Shown here piece by piece: positions 22,801 through 32,150 of a stretch of DNA of 64,000 nucleotides. The notes under the pieces are model-generated. The model did not search any database, was not told where the DNA came from, and worked only from the letters and a program-made list of their open reading frames with translations. The stretch comes from Laguncularia racemosa. Its lineage: Eukaryota > Streptophyta > Magnoliopsida > Myrtales > Combretaceae. The translations under genes and the position numbers were made by a program. How positions within the stretch are numbered: position 1 is the stretch's first letter; every line of letters begins with the position of its first letter. The DNA lies in contig JBBMOL010000136.1 of assembly GCA_037954665.1 (NCBI GenBank), forward strand, positions 1,116,001 through 1,180,000, read 5' to 3'.

Positions 22801-23940
22801 ACTGAGCTCTAGTAGACCTACATGAAAAATAGGATTGATTTAACTAATTGGAGCTTACCTGCATAGGAGAGGTATTTGGATGTCCATGAATTAATGCATG
22901 CCATAATTCTCTCCAAAAGGCCATCACAGTCCTTCTTGAGCTTCGTAGAGAGGAGTGGTACACCTAAGTAACGCACTAGACGCTTACATTCCTGGAATTG
23001 GGTGGCCTGGATGATTCCTTCTTTAATTCTGGCTAGGGCCTAAGAGAAGAAGATGCTGCTCTTATTATTGTTAGCTACCAAACCCGATAGAGTGTATTTT
23101 TAATCAATGAAACCGATTCCACATTTCCTTTTGCAAAATTGAGAAGATCATCTGCAAAACAAAGGTGAGTTAGCCTTTCCTCCTTGCATCTCCGATGTGG
23201 GGAAAATTAGGGGTTCATGGACATCTTGCTTAGCATAGTAGATAGCATTTCCATGCCTACCATGAATAGATAAGGGGAGATAAGATCTCCTTATCTTAGG
23301 CCTCTTTTGCTAGCAAAGTAACCAGCTAATTCTCCATTTATGTTGATGGAGAATTTAGGGGCGGATATGCATTGAGCAATGAGATTACAAATCTGATGGG
23401 GAAACTGCATTGCTTTGAGGGATTTTAAAATAAATTCTCATCGTATTGTATCATATGCTTTCTGCAGATCCACTTTTAGGGTACATCGCGATGCTCCCGT
23501 TTGCTTATGGTATCCGACCATTAATTCCTAAGCAATAAATATGTTGTCAATGATTCTTCAACTAGGAACAAATGTTGCTTGTTCTCTTCCTATCAAGGAT
23601 GGTAAAGCCTTCTTTAGACATGCTGCAATGAATTTGGAGATGGCCTTATAAAGAACATTGCAACACGCAATTGGGTGAAAATCTGCTAACTTCGAGGGGT
23701 TGGCCACTTTTGGAACTAAGGAGAAGATAGTAGTATTTATCTCCTTGAGCAAGTGGCTTGTTGTCAAGAATTCTTTAATTGCTGCAATTAGATCATCCCC
23801 TATAATATCCCAAGCCTCGGAAAAAATGGTTGTAAATCCATCTAGCCCTAGGGCTTTCTCATTAGCTTGCGAAAAGAACCCCCATCTTATCTTTTCATTG
23901 GTAAAGGGTGCCCTCAATTCAACCTTTTATTGCTCATTGA
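22801..23940 (-). pseudogene. LINE 1: reverse transcriptase domain
   Basis: The best-preserved part, 23558-23917, includes the RT entry motifs ANEKALGLDGFTTIFSEAWD, FSLVPKVANPSKLADFHPI and NVLYKAISKFIAACLKKALP. Downstream, after stops, come KVDLQKAYDTI, a GLRxGDLISPYLFMVGMEML-like turn and LCFADDLLNFAKGN with the F-A-D-D catalytic box. Motif order is correct for an L1-clade RT. At least six stop codons interrupt it. Confidence 0.8.
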
Positions 23941-24476
23941 GTTTCTAGGTCACTCAGTTGCTAACTTCCTCTGAACTAAGGGGGCTGTTTGGGCTATCAT
24001 ATAGCTGTTGGAAGTGGGAGATTGCTAGTGTTTTAACCTCTTCAGCTCCAATTGCCTCACTTCCATCCTCCTTGATCAGTCTATTTAGAGAACTTTTGTT
24101 GTATAAGTTCTTCACAGTCTTATGGAAGTAGAAGGCATTTTTATCTCCTAGTCTTAGCTAAGTTGCCCTCGATTTCTGCTTGTAGAAGCTTTCCTCTGCC
24201 CTTCTAAGTAGATAGTACTCTTTAAAAACAACCTTCTCCTCTTTTGTGCGTGAGGTATCCCCAATATTTAGTATAGAGGATTGAAGCTAGATAAGGTTGT
24301 TTTTGGCTACTTGAACTTGATTGGAAAGTTGGGAATACTCTAACCGGTTCAAGTTCCTAAACTCCTCTTTAAGTAATTTTAATTTTCTGACAGCTTAGAA
24401 CATTTTTTATCGCCTTACTTCATTGTTCTAGACTTTAGCAACAATTTCCTTAAAGCTCTTATGCTCAGCCCAAAAG
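23941..24476 (-). pseudogene. LINE 1: linker between endonuclease and reverse transcriptase
   Basis: Translates on the minus strand to FWAEHKSFKEIVAKV, LKLLKEEFRNLNRLEYSQLS, AEESFYKQKSRAT and LRLGDKNAFYFHKTVKNL with occasional stops, the usual order in plant LINE ORF2 between endonuclease and RT. It begins exactly where the poly(A) of LINE 2 ends, which shows that LINE 2 inserted here. Confidence 0.75.
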
Positions 24477-24610
24477 TTTTTTTTTTTTTTTTTTTGGATA
24501 AGATGAATTTTATTGATATCCAAACGTATACAATCGTGAGCCGGGAAATTTACAATATAGTCATAGGACATAACAAAGTAGAAGCGAAGCTAAAGAGCTA
24601 TATGGAAGCA

Positions 24611-25300
24611 TTACAATACAGAGGTATAAGCTCTAATTTGGTTTACAACAGAACCCCAGTTGGGGATGTGATTCCCTAGACGTGCATTGTTACGTACTCT
24701 CCATATGCAATACACCGAAGCAGCTAGTGCAGCACATCTTCTATTGAAGTCGGTAGCGGTGGAGCCATTTGAGGTCAATAGTAGCGAAGTAGCCCCTTGC
24801 CAATTTTGGAAGTGTGGTGGGCAATGAAGGTGGTCACAAACCGCTGTCGATATGGATCGAGAGTAATTGCAATTGAAGAAGAGGTGAGGGTGATCTTCCG
24901 GGTCCTGCTGACACAGGAAGCACGTGGTGGAAGTAGTCATGCCCCATGATTCCAGTTTGTCAAGGGTGGTTAGCTTGTGGAGCCAAGCTAGCCACAAGAT
25001 AAACGAGTGTCTAGGGATTAAGTATTTATTCCATATAACCTTCGCCCAAGGGACTAGCCTAGGTGAAGGGGAGAGGAATGCATACCCACTCTTGGTTGTG
25101 TAGTCACCCGTGCTGGAATGGATCCATCGGAGGTGGTCATTAGCAGTTGCATTGGGAAGAAGGGGGACAGGTATCTGGATGTTCATATTGAGCACTGCCT
25201 CTGGGATGCGCCAGTTATTACCTTCCATGAGGGAACAAAGCTTGGTGGTAGGTGGGAGGCCGGTATTACCCATTGCCCGAGCACTGAAGACCTGATCCAA
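24611..25300 (-). pseudogene. LINE 2: zf-RVT C-terminal domain of ORF2
   Basis: A 229-residue open stretch with TGDYTTKSGYAFL, WNKYLIPRHSFILWLAWL, KLTTLDKLESWGM, then CFLCQQDPEDHPHLFFNC. The C-x2-C...H....C pattern is the zinc-binding reverse-transcriptase-associated domain of plant L1 elements. It is open throughout, which suggests LINE 2 is younger than LINE 1. Because the 5' half of ORF2 is missing it is not expected to be translated. Confidence 0.8.
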
Positions 25301-25612
25301 GGGTCCTATTGGGAGCCAGAAGTCAGTCCAGAGGGAGATGGTGAGACCATTGTTGGGGATCCATTGAAAGCAAGGCCGGACTAATTGTCTGAGTTTCAGC
25401 AGTTTCTTCCATGTCCAGGTGCATGTTGCTGGCGGTTTTTGAGTCCAGAAGCTTCGCCCCTTCAGGAGAGTGGAATGTACCCATTCAGGCCAAAGGGTTT
25501 TAGGTCCTTCCCTGCAGAGGCGCCAAATGTGCTTTATCTGGATGGCTTTGTTCCAAAGATGGAGGTCAGGGATGCCGAGGCCCCCACACTTAAGTGGTTT
25601 GCAAACTTCATT

Positions 25613-26041
25613 TCATCTGACCTTGACTTTAGTGTTCATATGGGGGTGTCCACTCCAGAAAAAGTTCCTGAGCAAGCTGTCCATCTTCTTTATGACATAC
25701 TTGGGAAGCATGAATATACTACTCCAGTGGATTTGAAGAGAGACGAGTACTGATTTGATGAGTTGCAGTCTCCCTGCGTAAGAGAGGTGTCTGGATGTCC
25801 AGGAAGAGACCCAAGATAGCATTCGCTCTAACAAGGCATCATAATCGTCTTTGCGTAGTTTGGAAGAGGAGAGGGGTATTCCCAGGTAGCATACTGGCAG
25901 TGAGCCTTCCTGGTACTGAGTGAGGGTAAGGAAGGCCTCCTTAACTACAGCGGGAATATGAGAGAAGAAGATATTGCTCTTGTTGTTGTTAACGTACAAG
26001 CTTGATATGGAATGAAATTGCTGGAGAGTTAACTTAATCAA
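25613..26041 (-). pseudogene. LINE 2: end of the reverse transcriptase domain
   Basis: Open for 142 residues. Contains FHSISSLYVNNNKSNIFFS and LPVCYLGIPLSSSKLRKDDY, the thumb-proximal region of L1 RT, then WVSSWTSRHLSYAGRLQLIK. The catalytic FADD box and everything upstream are absent because of 5' truncation. Confidence 0.75.
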
Positions 26042-26062
26042 GGAGACTGACTGGAGGTGTCT

Positions 26063-26734
26063 TCCTACCTCCTATTCCATAATCCATGCATGTGATCACT
26101 AAAGAGTGATCTGAGAGCATGGGGGACATGAATTTCACTTGAGTTCTAAGAAGAACACTCAGCCACTTCTGGTTCACCAATACCCTATCTAATTTCCTCA
26201 AAATGGGGTTATGTTCCTAACTATTTGTCCATGTAAAGAAATCCCCAGTATATCTTAGATTCTCCAATTCAATAGTGGCTTAGGCTATTTTGGAACTCCA
26301 CCATAGCCGTCGTTAATCTAGCTCTCCCACGTTCTTTTTCCGTTGGGGATTTCGTGATGTTAAAATCACCAAGCACCATCCATGGGCAGGTGACCAACTA
26401 CGGAGCCAAGTTCTCTAGATTAGTCCACAAAGATCTTCTTTCGCTATCTTTGTTGAACCCATAGACAAAAGTTACATGAAGAGAAGAATTTGATCTTAGG
26501 TTGGTTACTGAACAATGCATAAATTGTGCTTGTTCTACTTCCACTCGAACATCCCACTCCCTAGAGATCCAAGCTATTCGCATGCGTTTCCTTGTAACCT
26601 TGTTGACTCTCACTTGCCAACGCGGTACCAAAATATTTTGGATTGCATCTTCTTTAGAAGTATTGACCTTCGTCTCTAGAAGCCCTATGAAATTAACCTT
26701 TTGAGCTTCACATATTCTTCTAACATTTGCCACC
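26063..26734 (-). pseudogene. LINE 1: endonuclease domain, main part
   Basis: Starts on the minus strand with VRRICEAQKVNFIGLLETKV (the substrate-binding E of L1 endonucleases lies in LLETK), continues VTFVYGFNKDSERRSLWTNL and, after stops, ends at MSPMLSDHSLVI with the catalytic S-D-H. The apparent N-terminal extension of this open frame up to 26850 belongs to the Mutator-like element, not to the LINE. Confidence 0.8.
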
Positions 26735-28020
26735 AAGGTTGTCAAAATCGCGATTTTACGTAGAATCGCTAAGGAGTCCGTAGAATCGGAATGTAGAAAC
26801 GGAACGTAGAAACGTAAGTTTCTACAACCTATATGTAAAATAACTTCCAAATATTATAAATTTACTTATAATAGTCATTAAAAAATATAATGAATAATAG
26901 AAATAAGGAAATTGAGTATTTATTTTAGTCATAAATTGCAAATTTGCAATAAAAGTCATATTATAAATAATCAAGCATAAGTTGTATAATATAGATATTT
27001 TATTTCTAAAATGATAAATCATGTATAAAACAAGTTTCACCTAGTTATATATATAAAAGCTAAAAGATAATAGATAAAATTTAAAAATCAATTGTGACTT
27101 TAAGAAATTACTAATAAATAAAAATTGATAACGAAGATATACTATTAGAAAGGAGTAATATTAAAAAATGACAAATAACTACTAACCAAAAGTATATAAT
27201 AAAGAAAATACTATAACAAGAAAAACTTTCAAAATTATATATTACTAGATAAATTTTTGCACTATTTGTGATTATTAATTTAAAATATATTTACTTAACA
27301 ATATCTCACATTTACTTAACTATGAGAATGATATATTAAAAAGATAGAAATATAAATACATTTATACATTTCCTATAAAATTAAAAATCTAAAAAATTCT
27401 TATAAAGTTAAAGTTATCTACCTTTTATTTTATTTATTATTACAAAAATATTAGTTAAAATAAGAAAAGTTGCAGCAATCAAACATGAGTGCTTTAATAC
27501 GAACATAATCATAAATAGGAACAAGAAGACTAACAGTCGATGAACACAAACACAAAGACTTCAATGCAACGTAACACACTGACAAGAGAGGAGTGATGAC
27601 CAACGAACATGTTGGGGTATGACTCATACTCCCCTACGACAGGAAAACACGTGGGTCTTGCTCCACGCTGAGCGGGCGGGGGTCCGGGAAAGCCGCCCTA
27701 GCGAGGGTTTTAAGGGGGCAACGCCCCCTGGACGCCAGAGGGCTTTTAATAATTAAGCTCATAGTTGTTTATTAAAAGTTTGGACTTGAGCTACAAATAG
27801 CTATTATTACATATTAGTTTATTCGGATTCGGATGGTTGAAATTTTACTTAGTTTTGCAATATTGTGGAATCGGTGGAAACGTAGTAAAATCGCGATTTT
27901 GACGATTTTACTACGATTTTACCTCAAAAACATTTTTACATGCGAGTTAACTAAAAATGTGCTCATCAACTCGTAAAATCGTAGAAACGTGCAAGTTAAC
28001 TTGCGATTTTGACAACCATG
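26735..28020. mobile_element. Non-autonomous Mutator-like element, copy 1 (1286 bp)
   Basis: Bounded by a perfect 9-bp duplication TTTGCCACC at 26726-26734 and 28021-28029. Ends: left AAGGTTGTCAAAATCGCGAT, right (reverse complement) CATGGTTGTCAAAATCGCAA. The duplication sits in the LINE 1 endonuclease frame, and removing element plus one repeat restores that frame. No transposase; the interior is AT-rich except for a CpG-rich block at 27620-27750. A 9-bp duplication points to the Mutator superfamily. A second copy starts at 63389. Confidence 0.8.
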
Positions 28021-28029
28021 TTTGCCACC

Positions 28030-28076
28030 TTAATAGGGTCGTTAAACCCTCTTACATTCCAAACTACAATATTCAT
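28030..28076 (-). pseudogene. LINE 1: endonuclease N-terminus
   Basis: ATG at 28074-28076 followed by MNIVVWNVRGFNDPIKVAN. The W-N-V-R-G with its asparagine is the first conserved block of L1-type apurinic endonucleases. It joins in frame to 26734 across the Mutator-like insertion. Probable start of ORF2. Confidence 0.8.
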
Positions 28077-28099
28077 AGCTCAATGACTCGAGTAGACTT

Positions 28100-29075
28100 T
28101 CTAGCGCCTATGTGAAGGTTCTTCTCTTGCACTGTTTCTTCTTCCTATGGCCCAAGGAACTGGACCCTTTGTTGTTTTTTAAGTTGCTTCCTAGGTTATG
28201 GTGCATTTAGATCAATAGTTTATTCGGTGGAGTATTTTCGTACTCCTTTGTTCCCTCCTCATTGTCGCACCTAGGTTGATTAGGTTGAGCTGACCAAGGA
28301 CCTTAGATCTCTTGCTCATTGACGCACCTAGATTTGTTAGGATTAATGACTAGATGAGGTTGAGCTTGAGCATGGGATTCCTCTTCTTTTGCCGGAGTTT
28401 CTAAAACAAAGGTAGGGGTTGGAGATCCTTGGTAACTCTCTTGATGCTATTTGGTCATCGGGTTTGAAGTATTCTCAACTTCCATTTCTCCCAAGTGGTC
28501 CACATTCTCCTTGGCCTCAATCACATACTCCGCCTCTCCCTCCACCTCAGCCTCCATCTCGCTCTTACCGACTTCTATGTGCACTTGTTTAAGAGGTGAC
28601 TATACTTCCTCACTAGACTCCATGTTGTTCTAGCACTGTAGAGTACTAGGAGTAGTACTTTTGCCAGTTGCCTCTTCATAGGTTGCCTTCTTTCCCTTTC
28701 CCTCTCATGTGACAGGCACCCCTAATCCCCCTTGGCTTTAGAGCTACTAGTGTCGACTCGAGCCTTCTTCTGGACTGGGTTACAAGAGTGGCCAAAAACT
28801 TTTCACTCTCCACACCTAATAGGGAGCCACTAGTACTCGATTAGGACAGTAGCTACAGAACCATCCAACCTTTCCACTTCAACTCGAGTAATCAAGTCCT
28901 CTTTGGCTTCGATCTCAACCAGAACGCGAGCTTGGTTTCACCCTTTTCCTTAAGGCTGTAAGAGCATCAGCCTTCAAAGGGGAGCCAACTCCATCGATGA
29001 TGTAGCTGATGCCTTTAGCCTTTAGGAACTCACAAGGGATTCGGCTGAATCTTGTCAGCTGTTATGCATTTTGGA
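28100..29075 (-). pseudogene. LINE 1: ORF1 (gag-like RNA-binding protein)
   Basis: Minus-strand pieces, broken by stops: CEFLKAKGISYIIDGVGSPL (about 29030-28970), RVLVEIEAKEDLITRVEVER (about 28930-28870) and FGHSCNP (about 28790), the end of a CCHC-like knuckle preceded by a diverged IRCGE. This matches the layout of plant L1 ORF1 (DUF4283 region then zinc knuckle). The N-terminus is missing, so LINE 1 is also 5'-truncated or merges with the Ty3 sequence near 29075. Confidence 0.6.
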
Positions 29076-29094
29076 TCAACACTTTTTTCAGTAT

Positions 29095-29235
29095 GAAGGG
29101 TTAGCTGTTCCTCATGTATTTGTGTTGTGGGTTGATTTTTCTGCTGTTGAGAATTTTTGAGAAGGGACACCACTGCATCTCTCCTTTACTTTCCCAACCT
29201 TAGGGACAAGGTTGGTTCGAATTGGGGTGGGGCAT
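29095..29235 (+). pseudogene. Ty3 element: integrase C-terminal tail and polypurine tract
   Basis: Fragments GLAVPHVFVLWVDFSAVE and, after a frame change, a PNLRDKVGSNWGG-like end resemble the last part of Ty3 polyproteins. GAATTGGGGTGGGGCA directly before the 3' LTR at 29236 is the polypurine tract. Confidence 0.6.
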
Positions 29236-29582
29236 TGATACATATAAATGAGTAACACGATTCCTGCATGTGTTACAGGAGGTGTTCCAGGCTTAGTTAT
29301 CTGCTATGCTACAATATGCAGTTGTTTGCAATGTTTAGCTGTTAGTGAGTTAGTTTGTTAGTTGATATTGTAGTCAGAACTCTCAAGAAGTTTCTAGAGA
29401 GCTGACAGTTATCTTCAAGGAGTTCTATACATAGTCTAGTGGTATAGTTAGGAAGTAAGTTTTGGAACTTGTTAAAAAGAATAAACCCTGGTAGAGCTGC
29501 AAAAGGGTGATTTGATTTTACAAATTTCATTCCATATTAATAAAATCACTTGTTTTTCGAGAGCTTGATCCTTGCCCTATCA
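29236..29582 (+). repeat. 3' LTR of the 18.7-29.6 kb Ty3 element
   Basis: 347 bp, TGATACATATAA to CCTATCA, followed by CTCTT, the same five bases that precede the 5' LTR. Many substitutions and a few indels separate the two LTRs, so this is an old insertion. Confidence 0.85.
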
Positions 29583-29734
29583 CTCTTTTTTTTTTAAAAA
29601 AAATTTTCTTTCTTTTGGCCAAACAATATTTCTATCATGAAGATCTTCCCAATTATCCTACAAATCCAAAAAGAAAAACAACCTACTAAAAATTGAAACA
29701 GAAAACAAAAAAAGTTAACTCCACATCTCAAACA

Positions 29735-30395
29735 AATTTAACTTTCCTCCACTCCCCTTAAGCTAAGGAATAGATAATAGCATTCCTACCTCTTATATTC
29801 ACTTCAAATCACTGCTTTGCTAATGACGTGGTTAAGATATCAGACTCTTCATTTCTGGTAGAGATTTACTCCAACTCAACTCCTCCTTCAATTTCACACT
29901 TGATGAAGTTTTAATCAATTCCAACACATGTTTCATATAAACACATGAAATAGGATTTTCACAATTTTTATAGTTGACTTGCTATCAATCTATACATGGG
30001 GAACATCTAGGAAGGACACCATCTGTATTCTTGCAACATACTTTGAAACTGAAATATTTCACAATTTTCTTGACCAATTGCCTTGTACTCAGCTTTGGCA
30101 CTACTCAATGCAACCACTTGTTGCTTCTTACTTCTCTATGTCACTAAGTTACCTATGACTTGGTGCAACAGTCTATGTAGATCTCCACCCCAATCTACAT
30201 CAACAAAAACTTCCACAATTCTGCTTCCATTTTCTAAGAAAACAACACCTTTCCAGGCATAACTTTGAGGTATCTTAATCTATAACTTACTATATCCATA
30301 TATAGCTCACTACAAGTGTAAATTGCTTGGCTTACCATGCAGATGGAGTAGGCTAAATAGGGCCTAGTCAAAGACAAGTAAATCAACCTTCACAC
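29735..30395 (-). pseudogene. Ty1/Copia reverse transcriptase end and RNase H fragment
   Basis: Minus-strand reading gives LSLTRPYLAYSICMVSQAIY, then a diverged VEVFVDVDWGGDLH (family form Y-x-D-A-D-W) and RSKKQQVVALSSAKAEYKAI (family form SSAEAEY). These are the end of RT and the RNase H of a Copia polyprotein. Stops are frequent. No matching LTR was found next to it; the upstream part is replaced by LINE 3 at about 30400. Confidence 0.75.
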
Positions 30396-30399
30396 TAAG

Positions 30400-32150
30400 C
30401 ATTGATATTGATCTTTATTAATTAGAGCTCCATCCTATTCTTCAAAAGATCAGGCACTAAGCCCAAGTCTCTTCTCATTTTGCACTTTCCACAAATAATA
30501 CATCACAAGACCTGTAATAATCTTCAAATGGGCTGATAGCTGAGGGCCAACAGAAACAAAGAGATCCTGGATATTGGATGCATTAGATGGAAAAATTTCC
30601 ATCTGGAAAGATGCTCTTCAAGTTGTTCCATATGCCTTTGATGAAGGGACATTAGAGAAAAAGATGGTTGTGCAATTCATCTTCATTGTTTCAAAGTAAC
30701 AACAATTTTGCATAATCACACCCCACTGCACCAATTTATCCAAAATAATTAACCTTTGCTGGGCAGCAAGCCATAAGATGAAAGTTGGTCTAGGGACAAT
30801 TCCTTTAAACCAAACCAGGGAGCATCAGGGTACATGAGCTACAGGTTATCTTATAACATTATATGCCTCCTTGATTGTGAGCTGTTTTGAAGGCTTAAGC
30901 TTCCAAAATATCTTGTCTTCACAATTGACGTTTGGCTCAAAAGCTCCCTAAGCTCCTCCCTAATCCTTTCCCAAAGAGATCCATTTGGCCAATCCCACCC
31001 TTCCCCATTTATGATGCTGCGTAACCTCACTTCCTTTGGTATCCTGGATGCATAAATTTCCCTTTCTCCCAACCAAACAACTATGGTACCCTTGGGATGC
31101 CACTCTTCATACCATAGGGAAATATTATTCCCATTTGAGAAGACTTTGAGCCTGCTATGGAATAGGGATGTAGATAATAGGAATAATTTGTATTATTTCT
31201 TTCCTTTTTAAAATTATTCCCTTATTTATAGTCTAGGTTATATATATATACTTGTATATTATTGAATTGGAATATAGAAAAATACTTCTCTAATTTACAG
31301 CGCCAAAGGCCTAAGTTGCAAGATCTTCCGCCATGACCATGAAGCAATCGAAGGAATTTTTAAAAGCTAGAAGTCTCTATCTTTAATGAGCTTCGACCCA
31401 GTCCAACTAGACCAAAAAGCACCACACAAATTTGAGCAAAGAAACCAGATATATTTTAGTTGTGCCACTTTGTTCCAGGTGAATAAATCAAGGTTGCCCA
31501 AGCCCCCCTCTTCCCTTGGTCTACAAACTAGCTCCCAATCTACCTATGCTTTAGCCTTTACTTCACCATTGCCATTCTAAAGGAGGTGCTCCTTTTTCAA
31601 GGTCAACGTCTTCAAAATGCTTTTGGGTAAAATAAACATGGATGACCAATAAACCTAGAGAGAAAAAAGGACACTCTTCATCAGCTAAACCCACAAAGCT
31701 TTGTCCAATTATTTATTCATTTGCGGAACATTTCAACTAACAACTAGTAGATAGCTTTATTGCGTTTTGAAGATGATAAAGGCACTCCCAAGTACTTCAA
31801 TGGTAGTTCACCTAACTAAACCCCAACAATTGAGCAAAGAGGTTTTTGGAGTTTTGAGGGACACCACTTAGGAAAATAAAACTCTTGTCCAAATGAGCTT
31901 TTAGACCGGACAACATATGAAATTCATCTAGACCTTCCTTAATCAACTTAATAGATTGTTCATCCCCTTTAGAAAAGATCATCACATTATCTGCAAAGCA
32001 CAAGTGGTTGATATTTTCTTTCCAATATCTACAATGGTAGGAGAACCCATCTTTTCTACCTATCTCTTATAATACATGAAAATATTTCCATAACTAGAAC
32101 AAAGAGATAGGGAGACATAGGGTTCTAAGAGTCATATTAGTAAGACCCCT
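30400..32150 (-). mobile_element. LINE 3: 5'-truncated L1-type element, decayed
   Basis: From 5' to 3' on the minus strand: PMSPYLFVLVMEIFSC (about 32120-32070), then LCFADNVMIFSKGDEQS (about 31980), where the catalytic F-A-D-D has become F-A-D-N, then ISLWYEEWHPKGTIVVWLGE-like text (31130-31060) and a zf-RVT region with PTFILWLAAQQRLIILDKL (about 30790-30730). It adjoins the Copia fragment, so it probably inserted into it. No poly(A) run is left. Not closely similar to LINE 1 or 2. Confidence 0.7.

Larger units (their letters stand above)
24477..26062 (-). mobile_element. LINE 2: 5'-truncated L1-type element inside LINE 1
   Basis: The 3' end is a poly(A) of 19 (T19 on the plus strand, 24477-24495). 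The 5' end is truncated within the RT domain near QSVSLIKL (about 26050). Downstream comes the late RT (SLPVCYLGIPLSSSKL, then LSYAGRLQLIKSVL at 25613-26041) and the zf-RVT region (24611-25300). Truncation and a poly(A) tail are typical of target-primed reverse transcription. I could not find a clear target duplication. Confidence 0.8.
21583..29075 (-). mobile_element. LINE 1: L1-type non-LTR retrotransposon, interrupted by two later insertions
   Basis: On the minus strand: ORF1 (29075 to about 28100), apurinic endonuclease start (28076-28030), a Mutator-like element (26735-28020), rest of endonuclease (26734-26063), a second LINE (24477-26062), then linker, reverse transcriptase and a zinc-binding C-terminus (24476-21583). 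The segments join in domain order across both insertions. The 3' end near 21583 matches the 3' end of LINE 2 (GGATAA.ATGAA.TTTTATTG in both) but its poly(A) is short. All frames carry stops. Confidence 0.8.
18738..29582 (+). mobile_element. Ty3/Gypsy-type LTR element with perfect target duplication, hosting nested insertions
   Basis: LTRs at 18738-19081 and 29236-29582 are flanked by identical CTCTT (18733-18737 and 29583-29587). Inside, on the plus strand: primer-binding site, decayed gag, CCHC knuckle, protease, then a break at about 21583 where a LINE has inserted on the minus strand, and only the last part of the integrase C-terminus and a polypurine tract at 29095-29235. The central pol genes are missing, so a deletion accompanied or preceded the LINE insertion. 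Confidence 0.85.

Noticed and set aside
26735..26850. N-terminal extension of the LINE 1 endonuclease frame
   Set aside because: It is Mutator-like element sequence read through by chance; the LINE frame starts at the target duplication.
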